This document shows positions 33,192 to 44,674 of a stretch of 64,000 nt of DNA, piece by piece. The stretch spans positions 62,001-126,000 of the forward strand of contig MCGE01000040.1 of assembly GCA_002105175.1 (NCBI GenBank), written 5' to 3'. The position numbers were made by a program, and so were the translations under genes. Source of the stretch: Absidia repens. Its lineage: Eukaryota; Mucoromycota; Mucoromycetes; Mucorales; Cunninghamellaceae. The notes under the pieces are model-generated. The model made no database searches. It worked only from the letters and a program-made list of their open reading frames with translations, and was not told the DNA's origin. Every line of letters begins with the position of its first letter. Position 1 is the stretch's first letter.

Positions 33192-34565
33192 CTAGCCTAT
33201 CAACGCACTATCGACTTGCATCTGCCTCTGCTTTTTGCGTTCCAGTTTCGCCTGATACTTTTCCCGTTTGACTTGGTCGGAATCGGCTCGTGCACGTTGT
33301 AATAAGGGACGGTACTTGGTGCTACGAATGGTCTGGCCGGCACCCAGCACCACGGTCTTCCTTTCACTCATTGCATGAGGGTCGTTGTCGATGGAGGAGA
33401 TCGCTGGTTGTTGGACATGATTGGCGAAACTTTGGTATATCCATGCACGCACCGTCTGATCATACTGGGCATCGTCGAAATGTTGGTGTAAACGGTAGGG
33501 TCGTGTGGGGGCTTGCCAATCCAGGGCACCAGGTGGGTACGTACAGTCCCATAAGACCAACGGCACGTCACTGGCCAAAGGATAATCCGGTTTGCCTTCT
33601 TCCGGTCGACGAGGGTCCAATAAGCTATCGACGATCGTCACAGGTTCCAACCGCTGGCCCACCAACAACAACACCGACATGATACATCGCACTTGGTGCC
33701 ATAAAAATGCCGAGCCACAAATCACCACCTCATACGCGTCTTTCCCTCCTAAATGAGAGGGTTGGATGTCGATGGCATGGATGGTTCGAAGATGATTCAG
33801 TTGTTTCGATGGATCCAGTTTACAGAAATGCCGAAAATCATGCGTGCCCACCATACGCGCCGCCGCTTGTTGCATGGCCGCCACATCCAGGTCTTGTTTG
33901 AGAAACATGTACTTGTACGTGCGATGCACACAATCAAACCGTGCATTGAACGCCGGCGACACCGGTGACCATGCCAAGATGCGAATATCGTCCGGTAACA
34001 CGTTGTTCAATATCTCCACATACGGCATCCCCCTTGGTATCATCGCACCACCACCACCACCCATAGTTCCGCTGTCATCCGATGGCTGCTGTTTGGTACT
34101 GGATTGACGCACATTCAGCGCCACCACCTGGCCTAATCCACTGACCCCTTTATCCGTCCGTCCACATCGTGTAAAGTCGCACAACTCGGGATCTTCAATC
34201 AAACGTGTCGCCTGGAGTGCCTGGAATAACGCTGCCTCCACCGTTTGCTGTGTGTCCTTTTGCGCGGCAAATCCCAAATACCGCCACCCAACGTATGCCA
34301 CCTTGAGCGCTATCCGATGGTGTGGGTACGCATTGAATTCAAACGGCCGTTGCAACGCATGGACGGAAGAAGAACACGTCGGTCGATGATGATGCTGTTG
34401 ATGCTGATGGTGATGATGGGGTGCTGGTAATGTTGATGATTCGAGAAGCCTGAGGCGATCGATGAGTTGTTGACGTGTCCATGATTGATAGTTGCCCAAT
34501 GGTGCTGCTGCTGCCGCTGCGGAGGATGGTTTGAACCATGACGCTAATCGGGAAGTCCATGACAT
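33192..34565 (-). CDS. DEG1: tRNA pseudouridine synthase, Pus3/Deg1 type
   Basis: An intronless 457-residue TruA-family enzyme. The catalytic motif RCGRTDKGVSG (134-144) contains the nucleophilic Asp138. Family segments follow in order: HRIALKVAYVGWRYLGFAAQ (83-102), NNVLPDDIRILAW, FNARFDCVHRTYKYMF, DFRHFCKLDPSK and the C-terminal FLWHQVRCIMSVLLLVGQ. HFCK-D and VGWRYLGFA-Q point to Pus3/Deg1, which makes pseudouridine at positions 38/39 of tRNA anticodon stems (family knowledge), rather than Pus1. The first ~80 residues hold Ala and His/Gln runs. The C-terminal Lys/Arg-rich tail (KREKYQAKLERKKQR) probably contacts RNA or directs nuclear entry. The ATG at 34565 is the only in-frame candidate near the start. 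Confidence 0.92.
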   Translation of the reverse strand: MSWTSRLASWFKPSSAAAAAAPLGNYQSWTRQQLIDRLRLLESSTLPAPHHHHQHQQHHHRPTCSSSVHALQRPFEFNAYPHHRIALKVAYVGWRYLGFAAQKDTQQTVEAALFQALQATRLIEDPELCDFTRCGRTDKGVSGLGQVVALNVRQSSTKQQPSDDSGTMGGGGGAMIPRGMPYVEILNNVLPDDIRILAWSPVSPAFNARFDCVHRTYKYMFLKQDLDVAAMQQAAARMVGTHDFRHFCKLDPSKQLNHLRTIHAIDIQPSHLGGKDAYEVVICGSAFLWHQVRCIMSVLLLVGQRLEPVTIVDSLLDPRRPEEGKPDYPLASDVPLVLWDCTYPPGALDWQAPTRPYRLHQHFDDAQYDQTVRAWIYQSFANHVQQPAISSIDNDPHAMSERKTVVLGAGQTIRSTKYRPLLQRARADSDQVKREKYQAKLERKKQRQMQVDSALIG

Positions 34566-34819
34566 TTTGTGTGTGTTTGTATATATGTGTAGAGAAAGAG
34601 AGAGAGAGAGAGATAGTATGGCCGTGGGTTCAAGACGGGGAAAACATGTCGGTTAAGAAAAAAAAAAAAATAGAATTGGGAACAGATTGACAAAATAAAT
34701 AAAAAATACAAAATCATTGAAGGTCCGCTTGTGTCTTTTTTTTTTTTTGCCAGATTTTTTTTTTTCAAGAGCCATCTTCCTTTAGTAGTCCATCCATCCT
34801 TCATCTTTATCGGAAACGT

Positions 34820-35055
34820 CATTGTGGGTGCTAGCGGTCTCGGATTAGTGGTTAGAAAGTGAATTAGAGGCATTTTGAAAAATGTAATATAAACATGCGT
34901 TGGGGGAACCCCCTTCATTTTGGAACCAGGCTTCAGAACATCATTTTTGGTTAGTCGACCACCGTTAGAGAAATAGTGTCTGTCATTAGTTTAGCTTTTG
35001 TTGCCATTGTTTTCTATCAACATCGAAATAAAAATATGTGTGTTTTGTTCTTTAC
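34820..35055 (+). repeat. SINE-like repeat, copy 8
   Basis: CGGATTAGTGGTTAGAAAGT, GAATTAGAGGCATTTTGAAA, ACATGCGTTGGGGGAACCCC and GAAATAAAAATATGTGTG. It lies ~250 bp upstream of the DEG1-like gene in divergent orientation and may contribute to its promoter region. Confidence 0.7.
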
Positions 35056-35909
35056 TGTCTTGATCTCTCCTACGTTTTCATTTGTCTTTGTACAAAGTTT
35101 GCCTTCCTTTTAAATTAGTATTATTCGTCCTCGTTGATATGCTTTGAATTAGAGTGGTCTCTTTTTTTTTTTAATTATTATTTTGCCTCCAACTCAACTA
35201 CAGCTTGAGTTACTAGATGGCGGTTGATCTCTCTGTTCCCGTTTTGCTGACCGATTTCTCTACTAGTGTGTCAATGTGACGTGTGGCGTCCAATGGATAT
35301 AATTCAGCGATGTCAATGCTGCCCAGCCCGAAAATGCTTGCGCCTCTTTCTCTGATCCAGGTTCCACACACACACATATGCACATAGAACAACCTTTTTC
35401 TTAAAAAAATAAAATGAATTCTCCTTTCCTTTTTATTTTTATTTTCATTTTAATCTATTCCTTTCTTTATAATATATAGTAAATGGCTGGGCGATGGTAT
35501 GAGGGGAGCGAGGTGTGTGTGATATTCAGTGATCAATCTGGCGGGTACAAAAAAAGGTGGGGCAATAGTTGTGAATGATTTTCAAACAGGAAGATGAAGG
35601 ACTACAGGGGTCACATTGTTATGTGGAAGTACTTGATCCTTTTTACATACAAAACGACACATACATACATAAAAAAAAAAAAAAAATGGGGAAGGAGAAT
35701 GGCGTGCTGTTAAAGGAAATAAGGAGATCGCAGTCAATAATTTTTTTATCTGTTCACTTGACAGCCAACCCCCTTCCCTCGGCTTTCATTGATCATACTC
35801 AGAGGGAGGGGGAATAGACTTGAAGATGTATAAAGCATGCTCTATTTTTGTTTTGTTTTTGTTTTTTTGTTTTTTTCACTCATCTATACCAATTTCTTGG
35901 GGACTAGTA

Positions 35910-36230
35910 ATGAAACCATTCTTCGCATTCATCTTTTGTATGATGGCAACCGTCATGGTGGCATGTGCGCAATTCTTCCAAGTCGTTTATAATGAACAAG
36001 TCCCGCCAACGAACGTCTCATTGGCGCAATGTTTCCCCGTGATGGATGCCGGAGGTGTCTGGGCCCAACAGTTAGATACGTCGGTGCCAATCGTCTGTGC
36101 TTACTTTAACGACCCACAATGTCGCCAAATCCAACGCCAAGGTTTTTCAGTCTATGTGTATCCTCCAGGAAAAAAGATCATTCAAGGATCCGCTGTACCC
36201 TATCAAACCATGGCGTGTATCCGTCGTTAA
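35910..36230 (+). CDS. Small secreted four-cysteine protein (diverged family B member)
   Basis: A 106-residue intronless protein. Signal peptide MKPFFAFIFCMMATVMVACA-Q. Mature core FFQVVYNEQVPPTN, AQCFPVMDAGG, IVCAYFNDPQC and a C-terminal MACIRR: four mature cysteines with spacing 22, 7 and ~35. The CFP-x-(M/V)-(D/N)-A-(G/A)-G stretch ties it to the MMKSI family, while the signal peptide differs. The GTATAAAG box at about 35827 lies ~80 nt upstream. It heads the tandem array but is not itself inside a duplicated unit. A 50-T run follows 20 nt after the stop region. Confidence 0.83.
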   Translation: MKPFFAFIFCMMATVMVACAQFFQVVYNEQVPPTNVSLAQCFPVMDAGGVWAQQLDTSVPIVCAYFNDPQCRQIQRQGFSVYVYPPGKKIIQGSAVPYQTMACIRR

Positions 36231-36250
36231 AACGAGTTCTCGTCTCCTTA

Positions 36251-36252
<2 letters not shown>

Positions 36253-36302
<50 letters not shown>
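36253..36302. repeat. Poly(T) tract of ~50 bases
   Basis: Uninterrupted T run in the 3' flank of the gene at 35910-36230. Confidence 0.9.
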
Positions 36303-36305
<3 letters not shown>

Positions 36306-37083
36306 GATGTAATGATGGTACTGAATAAACCATTTATTGTATTAAAAAACCTCCCAAGTCGTCCCCTTTTGTCTATTTTTTCTTTTCTTCTAAAAAACAA
36401 ACAAACAATGGGAGCCTCCTTTGATTGGGTGATAGATAGGGAATGATAAAAAAAAAAAACAAAAAACAGAGCATCAAACAGGCATTGTTAAATAGGATTA
36501 AAAATAGAGGCATTGGATGATCAGACTGCGTCACAGTGATGTGTTGTACGGTTCATGAGTCAATTTGCCCAGTTGTTCATGAGAGAATGAACTATCTGGT
36601 GTAGTTGGGGTGGTCAAACTCAATGTGGGCGGGTCGACTGAAAAACTAGAGTTTGTGATCTGTACATACTATGACAGATCAACTGGATGCATGAAGGGCG
36701 GATGAGCAAGATCCGGATGGGCGTTCTTCTATTACACTTGTGCAATAAACGGATTGTGTATATGTTGTTACTGTTTTTTTCTATGCTAAGTGTTCACACT
36801 TCTGCATGAAGCAGCAGCAGCAGCTGAAAATATGCAAAAAACTTGAAATCTACCATGAAAAAATGTAGGGAGGCATGGCTTTGAGAAATAATAAAAGGAG
36901 ATGTGTATATTTGATAGCTAAACTCTTCCTCTTGTTCATGTAAAAGAGTTGAAAAGCAGGCTTTTTTTTTCTCCAAAAAAAAAAAAAAGAATCGGGAGGA
37001 GCGGGCGTTCAGGGATAATCAGGAGATGAGTAAGGTGCGCTTACAAACCTTGAAAAAAAACCAGTACTCCTTAAAAAAACGAT

Positions 37084-37150
37084 CTAGATATAAGGAAGAT
37101 GAATAAAAGGCTTTTCTTTCTTTCTTCCTTTACTATTATATACTCACATA
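37084..37150 (+). promoter_or_regulatory. Conserved promoter of the MMKSI genes
   Basis: CTAGATATAAGGAAGATGAA, AAAAGGCTTTTCTTTC, ACTATTATATACTCACATAA and a (CT)n leader precede the ATG in all seven copies (also near 22600 on the minus strand, 40410, 43000, 44240, 49575 and 53275). The TATATACTC box lies 45-60 nt from the ATG, so it is the likely TATA element. Confidence 0.6.
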
Positions 37151-37185
37151 AATCTTTCTCTCTCTCTTTTCTGTCACTTTTGACG

Positions 37186-37512
37186 ATGATGAAATCAATT
37201 TCCGTCATCTTATGTATTGCAGCCACCATGACGATAGCCAGTGCGCAATCCATCTTACTCGACTATCCGGGGCAATCTCAATCAACAACTCAACCTGCGG
37301 GACAGTGTTTTACTCTAGCTAATGCCGCCGAACAGCTACCCAGGCGGGCCGTTGCTTCGGAGCCTCTCGTATGCGAAGTTTACCAAGACGAAGAATGCTA
37401 TGTCCCTGAGTATGAATTACCTCAATTGTCGCTCACCGGTAATCCAACGGACCTTTCATCTTTGCGCATACCACAATATGGAAGCCTCCGCTGTCTACCC
37501 AGCCTTGGCTAG
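37186..37512 (+). CDS. Small secreted four-cysteine protein (MMKSI family)
   Basis: A 108-residue intronless protein: signal peptide MMKSISVILCIAATMTIASA, then QSILLDYPGQSQS. The cysteines are in GQCFTLANAAEQ, LVCEVYQDEEC and a C-terminal LRCLPSLG. The two adjacent ATGs (37186, 37189) are both usable. It differs from its nearest neighbour at 40507 mainly between the third and fourth cysteines. Its tail LPSLG replaces the usual acidic end. Confidence 0.85.
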   Translation: MMKSISVILCIAATMTIASAQSILLDYPGQSQSTTQPAGQCFTLANAAEQLPRRAVASEPLVCEVYQDEECYVPEYELPQLSLTGNPTDLSSLRIPQYGSLRCLPSLG

Positions 37513-37986
37513 CAACGTTTTTCTTTTTTTGTCCCCCCCCCTTCCTCTTCCGCCTTTTTTCTTCTTCTTTTGTCTGTGTGTCTCTGTGCGCTGAAAGGAA
37601 TAAATATATATCTTTTTTTTTAAATAAAAAGGTTTTTTGTTCTCTTTTTTCAAGTTGACTTATTTCTGCATTTGGTTAATAGAAGACAGCAAAGAATGCC
37701 GGTGGAAGGAGGAGGGAGTGGTATGGACCTTTTTTTTTTGCTTGTTTGGGTACGTGACAAAAAGCCGGGTCAGAATTTTTATTTTTTGAAAAGTAATAAT
37801 AATACTAATAGTAATAATAATACTTTGTTGGACATTGCTTCCTATTCTACAAGTCAACCCCCCCTTAAAAAAAAGACCCTCCATTTGTTGTGGCATTATC
37901 ACCATGGTCTATGATATACAATCATCATTATGTGGGCCACTCACACATTTAACTTGAAAAAATGCCAATTGAATATGCATCACTAC

Positions 37987-37989
<3 letters not shown>

Positions 37990-38048
<59 letters not shown>
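37990..38048. repeat. Poly(T) tract of ~59 bases
   Basis: Uninterrupted T run between the MMKSI gene at 37186 and the TM/coiled-coil remnant; the matching place at 47816-47840 has only short T runs. Confidence 0.9.
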
Positions 38049-38053
<5 letters not shown>

Positions 38054-38089
38054 ATAATAACATCATCCAGTGTTCCATTGTTCAGTAAA

Positions 38090-38425
38090 AATGCCAGCCA
38101 GCCAAATTGATTCGACCAGCATTTGTCAGGTAACTCAGCCATCGTCCATCACCATCATCATGAAAACTGGACTCAACGACTGACCATTCCGTCGATTTGC
38201 ATAATAGCAGTAGTCATATCCATTGCGTCGTTGCTGTCATTGTCATTGGTCTATCCGTCAAATACTTTTGGCCAAGAACAGTTCCAACCAAGATATTCAC
38301 AGCAAAATAAAACTTTACTGGGAGTTGTTGCAGGAATTTCATCTACATATATATAAAAGGGACGGGGAGCAAGAGAGAATCATCATGTTGTGGGAAGCTG
38401 AATATGAAAAATTGAAAAAAAAGAA
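38090..38425 (+). pseudogene. Remnant of a TM/coiled-coil protein gene
   Basis: One frame encodes a membrane-like segment (IPSICIIAVVISIASLLSLS), and a second frame then reads KNSSNQDIHSKIKLYW and a charged helix (EQERIIMLWEAEYEKLKKKN). In the second copy at 47885-48250 the two parts lie in one frame (LVYLSNTLSKNSSNQDIHSK), so a one-base difference near 38268 breaks this copy. The start is uncertain; no known domain. Confidence 0.4.
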
Positions 38426-39136
38426 TGATGGTTGGGTTCGTTATGGTTTCCCGTTTGACAATGCATCCTACTGTATTGTACATACTGTAGTACATAGAAG
38501 GAGTCCGGCCGAGAACTGTGTTTTGAAATTTCTGGAAAGAAGACCACTGTCCGTCTCTATTTGTTTTGTGTTTATTTATGTTGGGGTAAGACTACTTTCC
38601 TCCAAAAAGTGAGCGTAAACTGTGCATCTAACAAGAATATATGGATTGTCTAAAAAAAAGGTGTCGTATTTGTCACTTGCCACTAATTATTTCCCACACT
38701 ATCACACTTGTCATTCCTATACAGGTATAACACACAGCCTCAAGTATCCACTACTTAGGCATATACACTTACACCTACAGAGGCCCAACTTTCCATATTA
38801 CTATTCTTCGATCACATCCACAGCTCCAAATACCACAACCTTCCGTTTCCCTATCTATTATAAAAAAACCCTTCCTCATTTTATTCAATAAAAACTATAT
38901 CTGTTATATCACTTACTTTATAACGTTTTCTTATTTTCTATCAAATATTACAAAGGGAAAGAAAGGGCGTCCAGAAAACGGCCCACGTACTGAGACCTGC
39001 ACACAGTTATGATGGCAAAATAATCACCTGTTCACGGTAGAACTTGAAAAATCGGCATTTTCCTTGATCTTTCCCTCCTTCCCCTCTTTTATCACTCCTC
39101 CCGACATAAATGCAAGTGGGGCTGTATGTAAATGAA

Positions 39137-39173
<37 letters not shown>

Positions 39174-39235
39174 TTTCCTTCGATTATCAATCTACTACTT
39201 CTATACACACACACAAGCACTTGACAATAGTTACG

Positions 39236-39560
39236 ATGACATCGATCCTATTCGTATTTTGCATGATAGCGACGATGACGACGGTCACTGTTCAGGGCAT
39301 CCTTTTCCTTTATGAAAGCAACCCTAATCCAACAGCCATGGAAGATGTCTACAACAAATGTATTGCGTTTTCTAGATCCGGCTGGTAAAATCATCCTCGT
39401 TTGTCACTAGTACAAGATCAGACACCTGCTACTACCTCCAAGACAAGGAATGTAGCACACTCCATTGTCGCCCAGAGCGCTTGTCACACAACTCACACCT
39501 AACCAAATGGACTACCTTCAAGTTCCCCCAACCTACCACCTGCAGGTGGTTCAAATACTC
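39236..39560 (+). pseudogene. Disabled four-cysteine secreted-protein gene (family B2)
   Basis: The frame opens MTSILFVFCMIATMTTVTVQ and GILFLYESNPNPTAME, passes the first cysteine (NKCIAF) and then breaks at a TTTTCT run (one T more than in related copies), ending after 50 residues. The remaining segments (GTCYYLQDKEC and a C-terminal TTC) are readable in a shifted frame. It is the only B2 copy lacking the common AAG-TAA stop, so it is the least damaged. Confidence 0.75.
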
Positions 39561-40506
39561 ACAATAATCGTCCAATAGCAAAAAAAAACATACCTATCAC
39601 ACTTAGTTCATGTAGTATTGGTTGCCCCGGTTATAATTTATTGGAATCACAAGTCTGTCTGATTCCTTTTTTTTTGGGGGGGGAGGGGTGGCAGATGAAA
39701 ACAGGAACTGAAATGAATAAACAAAAAGCTTCCACCATCGTTTTTTTTTTAAGGTCTTTAATAACATTTATTGAAGTATAGAATTTTTTTTTTCTTTTTA
39801 TAAGAAAAAACGTTTTTAACGTTCAGAAGTGGTCGTTGTTGGGGGACAACTTGGCTGGGTGGAGGGAGGGAGGAGAGCCATGACATTGAAATGATCCTAG
39901 ACAGGATGAGTGGGGGGGGATTAATTTAATGTGAATTGGGGGCGAGAGATAATTTCAGGATGATGGGAATTGTTGGAAAAGGAAAATTGACATACGTAAA
40001 ACAGGATTTCAAAAACCAATGCTAAAGAAAGACGGGCAGTTAAAAAAAAAAGACATATACAATTTTTTTTTCACTCATGGCATCAACATTAAACTGATAT
40101 CGTCAATATTAATCCAAGTGAGGTGTGCGCGCGGGAGGAGGGGGAGAGGGTGGAGAAGGCTCAATGTGGCGGATTAAAAAAAACACGAATTTGTAAATCC
40201 TACGATGATTAACTGGATATTTGGAAGGCAGAGCATGAACCAAGGACCTCCTCCCCCCCCCACGCGCCCAACTGCGATTCTTCTCATCTATGCAATGACA
40301 AAAAAAAAAAAAAAAATTGAGAGGAGCGGGCGTTCAGGGATAATCAGGAGATGGGTGAGATGTTCCTACAAACCTTGAAAAAAAAAGAGTACTCCTTAAA
40401 AAAAAAGATCTTAGATATAAGGAAAGATGAATAAAAGGCTTTTTTTTTTCTTTCTTCCTCTACTATTATATACTTACATAAACCTCTCTCTCTCTCTCTC
40501 TTGACG

Positions 40507-40833
40507 ATGATGAAATCAATTCCTGTCATGTTATGTATTGCAGCCACCATGACGATTGCCAGTGCGCAATCCATCATACTTGACTACCCGGGGCAATCCC
40601 AATCAACAAGACAACGTGTGGCACAGTGTTTTCCCCTAGTTAATGCGGCCGGACAGCTGCCCAGGCAGGCCTCTGGTATTGGGGCTATTGACTGCTTTTT
40701 TTACAAAGACAGAGAATGCCGTGTCCCTACGACCGAAGTACTTGTCGTGCCGCTCGATAGATATCCAAAGAACCTTTCATCTTTGCCCATACCACCTAAT
40801 GGAAGCGTCCGGTGTGAATTAAGCTATGAATAG
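40507..40833 (+). CDS. Small secreted four-cysteine protein (MMKSI family)
   Basis: A 108-residue intronless protein: MMKSIPVMLCIAATMTIASA, then QSIILDYPGQSQSTRQ. The cysteines are in AQCFPLVNAAGQ, IDCFFYKDREC and VRCELSYE. The C-terminal LSSLPIPPNGSVRCE is nearly the same in the genes at 44351 and, less closely, 37186. It lies behind an ATGGCATCAAC block at 40079 and a conserved promoter. Confidence 0.85.
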   Translation: MMKSIPVMLCIAATMTIASAQSIILDYPGQSQSTRQRVAQCFPLVNAAGQLPRQASGIGAIDCFFYKDRECRVPTTEVLVVPLDRYPKNLSSLPIPPNGSVRCELSYE

Positions 40834-41824
40834 CAACACTTTTTTTATGTCCCTCCCCTCCTCCTCCGCTTCCGCTTTTTTCTTCTTCTTTTTGTCTGTG
40901 TGTCTGTGTGCTGAGAAGAATAAATATATTTTTTTTTTAAAAAAAAAAGGAGCTTTTGTGTTCTCTTTTTCAAGTTGACTTTATTGCTGTATTTGGTTAA
41001 TAGAAGGCAGCCAAGAATGCCTGGTTAAGTTGAGTGGGCGTGGTATGGAATGTTTTTTTGCTTGCTTGGATTCGTGACAAAAAGCCGGGTCAGAATTTTT
41101 ATTTTTTGAAAAATGATAATAATATTAATAATAATAATTTGTTGCCCGTTGCTCCCTATTCTACAAGTCAACCCCCCCCCCGCAAAAAAAAAGACCCTCC
41201 ATTTGTTATGTCACAATCACCATGATCTATAATATAAAAAAAAAGAAAAGGAGGGGGACGAGTGGGACGGGTAGCAAGAGATGAACATCACGTTGTTGGA
41301 AGTTGAATCAAAAAAATCGAAAAAAAAAGAATGAAGGCTGGGTTTGTTATGATTTCCAGATCGCAATGCATCCAACTGTATTGTACAGTATGTAATGTAG
41401 TACACACAAGGAGTCCATCTGAGCAGTGTGTTTTGCAACTTCTGGAACGAAAACCACTTTCCATCTCTATTTGTTTTGTGTTTATTTATGTCAGGGGTAG
41501 GATTATTTTTCTATAAAAAGTGAGCATAAACTGTGCATCTAACAAGAAAATAAGAATTGTTGAAGTAAGGGGGGGGGGGAAGGGCGTCCAGAAAATGCCT
41601 ACGTACTGAAATCTGCACACTGTTATGATGGCAAAATAATCATCTATTTACGGTAGAAGTTGAAACATCGGCATTTTTCTTGATCTTCCCCTCTGCCCCC
41701 CTTTTTTTAACTCCTCTCGACATAAATGCATGTAGGGCCGTATGTAAATGAAAGACTTTCTTTTTATTCTTTCGATTATCAACCTACTACTTCTATACAC
41801 ACACACAAGCACTTGACGACAGTT

Positions 41825-42150
41825 ATGGTGACATCGATTCCATTCCTATTATGCATGAGAACGATGATGATGCTGGCCAGTGCTCAGGGCACCCTTTTTC
41901 CTTTATGAGAGCAATCCTAATCCAACAGCCAAGTAAGATGCCTACAATTAATATATTGCGTTTCTAGATCCGGCTGGTAAACCACTCCGGCTTGTCACTA
42001 GCGCAAGATCGGGCACCTACTACTACATCCAAGTTAAGGAATGTGTCACTCCATTGTCGCCCAGAACGCTAGTCACACAACTTTCACCTAACCAAATGGT
42101 CTACCTTCAAGTCACCTAACCCACCACATGCAGGGGTCAAATGCACACAA
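41825..42150 (+). pseudogene. Disabled four-cysteine secreted-protein gene (family B2)
   Basis: Begins MVTSIPFLLCMRTMMMLASA-QG and is frameshifted within the LFLYE segment (one extra T at about 41893), stopping after 27 residues. The AAG-TAA lesion shared with other B2 copies follows, and the first cysteine codon is changed (AATTAATATATTG). The GTYYYIQVKEC segment has also lost a cysteine. Clearly non-functional. Confidence 0.78.
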
Positions 42151-42379
42151 TGATCATCCAATAGCAAAAAACATACTTATCACACTTGGTATCATGTAGT
42201 GTTGGTTGCACCGGTCATGATTTATTGGAAGTCTGTCTGATCCCCTTTTTTTTTGGGGGGGGAGCGGATAAAAACAGGATATGAAATGAATAAACAAAAA
42301 GCTTCCACCATCATTTTTTTTTCATGGTCTTTAAGAGCATTTATTAAAGTTTAGAATATTTTTTTCTTCTTTTTTTATG

Positions 42380-42410
<31 letters not shown>

Positions 42411-43094
42411 GTTGTTAGCGTTCAAAGGTGGTTGGTGTTTGGGGACAACGTGGCTGGGTGAAGGGAAAGCGAGGAGCCATGACATGGAAATGATCCTAGA
42501 CAGAATGGGTGGGGGGGGTTTAATCTAAAGTGAATCGGGGCGGGGGGCTAATAATTTTGGGATGACGGGAATTGTTTGAAAAGGAAAATTGGCATACGTA
42601 AAGCAGTATTTCAAAAGCCAATGCAATAGAAGGACGGGGCAGATTTTTTTTTTTTAAAAAAAAGACATATACATAATTTTTTTCTTTTTTGTTTTCACCC
42701 GTACAATCAACGTTCAATTAATATCGTCAATCTTAATCTAAGTGAGCTGTGTGTGCGGGGTGAAGAAAGTTCAATATGGCGGATTGAAAGAAACGCAAAT
42801 TAGCGAATACTACCATGATCAACTGGACACATGACAGGTGAAGCATGAACTTAGGACCCCCCCTTTCCCCAACGGCGATTCTTCTCATCTATACATTGAC
42901 CAAAAAAAAAAAACAAATCAGGAGTAGCTGGCGTTCAGGGATAATGTTCCTACAAACCTTGAAAAAAAAAAAAAAACAGTGCTCCTTAAAAAAAGGACCT
43001 AGATACAAGGGAAGATGAGTAAAAGGCTTTTTTTTTTTCTTTCTTCCTCTATTACTGTATACTCTCATATAAACCTTTCTGTCTCTCTCTTTTG

Positions 43095-43421
43095 ATGATG
43101 ATGAAATCAATTCCTGTCATCTTATGTATTGCAGCCTCCATGACGATAGCCAGTGCGCAATCCGTCTTTCTCTACTACCCGGAGCAACCCGAACCAACAC
43201 CTCAACCTGTGGGACCATGTTTTCTCCTAATGAATGCTGCCGGACAGCTACCTTATCATGCCACTGGTTCTGTGCCTCTCGACTGCTCTTTCCACCTAGA
43301 CACAAAATGCCGTGACGGTAAAAACAGACGTCCCTTGCCGATTGGCAGTGAGCCAATGGATATTTCATCGTTGCCCGAATCATCCTCTTTAAGCTTCCAG
43401 TGTAAATTAAGCTCTGACTAG
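43095..43421 (+). CDS. Small secreted four-cysteine protein (MMKSI family)
   Basis: A 108-residue intronless protein: MMMKSIPVILCIAASMTIASA, then QSVFLYYPEQPEPTPQ. The cysteines are in GPCFLLMNAAGQ, LDCSFHLDTKC and FQCKLSSD. Three consecutive ATGs open the frame. The central segment SFHLDTKCRDGKNRR is unusually basic for the family. The unit is short and has no B2 pseudogene before the next gene. Confidence 0.85.
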   Translation: MMMKSIPVILCIAASMTIASAQSVFLYYPEQPEPTPQPVGPCFLLMNAAGQLPYHATGSVPLDCSFHLDTKCRDGKNRRPLPIGSEPMDISSLPESSSLSFQCKLSSD

Positions 43422-43917
43422 CAACACTTTTTTTTTTTTTTTTTGTCCCTCCTGCCCCTCCTCTTCCGCTTTCTTCTTCTTCTTTTGTCTGTGTGTGTCT
43501 GTGTGCTGATAAGAATAAATATAATTTAAAAAAAAGGGCTTTTTTGTTCGCGTTTTTTCAAGTTGATTTTATTTCTGTATTTGGTTAATACACGACAGCA
43601 CAGAATTGCTGGGACGGGAGCGGGGGGCGGTGGCGTGGACTGTTTATTTTGCATTGCTTGGATTCGTGACAAAAGGTCGGATCAGAATTTTTATATTTTT
43701 GAAAAATGAAAATAATAATAATAAGAATAATAATGATAATACTTTGTTGCCCGTTACTCCCTATTCTACAAGTCAACCCCGCCCCCCAAAAAAAAGGCCC
43801 AATTGTTTGAAAGGGAAAATTGACATACGTAAAGCAGGATTTCAAAAACCAACACTAAAGAAGAACGGGGCAGTTAAAAAAAAAAAAAAGACATATACAA
43901 TTTTTTTTTTTTCACCC

Positions 43918-44174
43918 ATGGCATCAACATTCAACTAATATCGTCAATATTCATCTAAGTGAGGTGTGCGTGCGGGAGGAGGGGGGTGGAGAAAGCTCAA
44001 TGTGGCAGACTGAAAGAAACACGAATGTGTGAATCCTACCATGATCAACTGGATACATGGAAGTCAGAGCATGAACTTAAGACCCCCCCCTCCGCCAACG
44101 TAGATTCTTCTCAACTTTACAATGACAAAAAAAGGGAAACAAAAAATTCTGGAGGAGTGGGCGTTCAGGGATAA
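43918..44174 (+). pseudogene. Broken copy of the ATGGCATCAAC small ORF
   Basis: The start ATGGCATCAAC is followed by ATTCAAC, a 7-nt insertion relative to 22925 on the minus strand, giving an early stop. Further on, the frame reading GVEKAQCGRLKETRMCESYH, DQLDTWKSEHELK and NSGGVGVQG is open to 44174. Similar broken copies start at 40079, 49244 and 52926. Confidence 0.35.
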
Positions 44175-44350
44175 TCAGGGGGGTGGGTGAGGTGCTCCTG
44201 CAAACGTTGAGAAAAAACAGTACTCCTTAAAAAAAAGATCTAGATATAAAGGAAGATCAATAGAAGGATTTTTTTCTTTCTTTCTTTACTATTATATACT
44301 CACATAAACCTTTCTCTCTCTCTCTCTCTCTCTCTCGCTCCCTTTTGACG

Positions 44351-44674
44351 ATGATGAAATCAATTCTCGTCACCTTATGTATTGCAGCCACTACGACAAT
44401 AGCCAGTGCACAATCCGTTTTTCTCTATTACCCGGGGCAATCCCAACCGACGACTCAACGTGTGGGACCATGTTTCCCTCTAGCTAATGCGGCCGGACAG
44501 CTACCCAGTCAGGCGTCTGGTACGGGGCCTATCGGCTGCTATTTTTTCGAAGACAGAGCATGCCGTGTCCCTGTAATCGAATTACCTGGCGTGCTGTTCG
44601 AGAGAGATCCCAAGAGCCTTTCATCTTTGGCCATACCACCAAATGGAAGCGTCCGGTGTGAAACAAGCTATTAA
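44351..44674 (+). CDS. Small secreted four-cysteine protein (MMKSI family)
   Basis: A 107-residue intronless protein: MMKSILVTLCIAATTTIASA, then QSVFLYYPGQSQPTTQ. The cysteines are in GPCFPLANAAGQ, IGCYFFEDRAC and VRCETSY. A (CT)n leader of about 30 nt lies directly before the ATG. The block holding this gene is duplicated around 53410-61100, whose MMKSI member is the divergent one. Confidence 0.85.
   Translation: MMKSILVTLCIAATTTIASAQSVFLYYPGQSQPTTQRVGPCFPLANAAGQLPSQASGTGPIGCYFFEDRACRVPVIELPGVLFERDPKSLSSLAIPPNGSVRCETSY

Noticed and set aside
35575..35817. Small frame upstream of the 35.9-kb gene
   Set aside because: Contains a poly-Lys run from A repeats, has no signal peptide or similarity, and lies in the promoter region.
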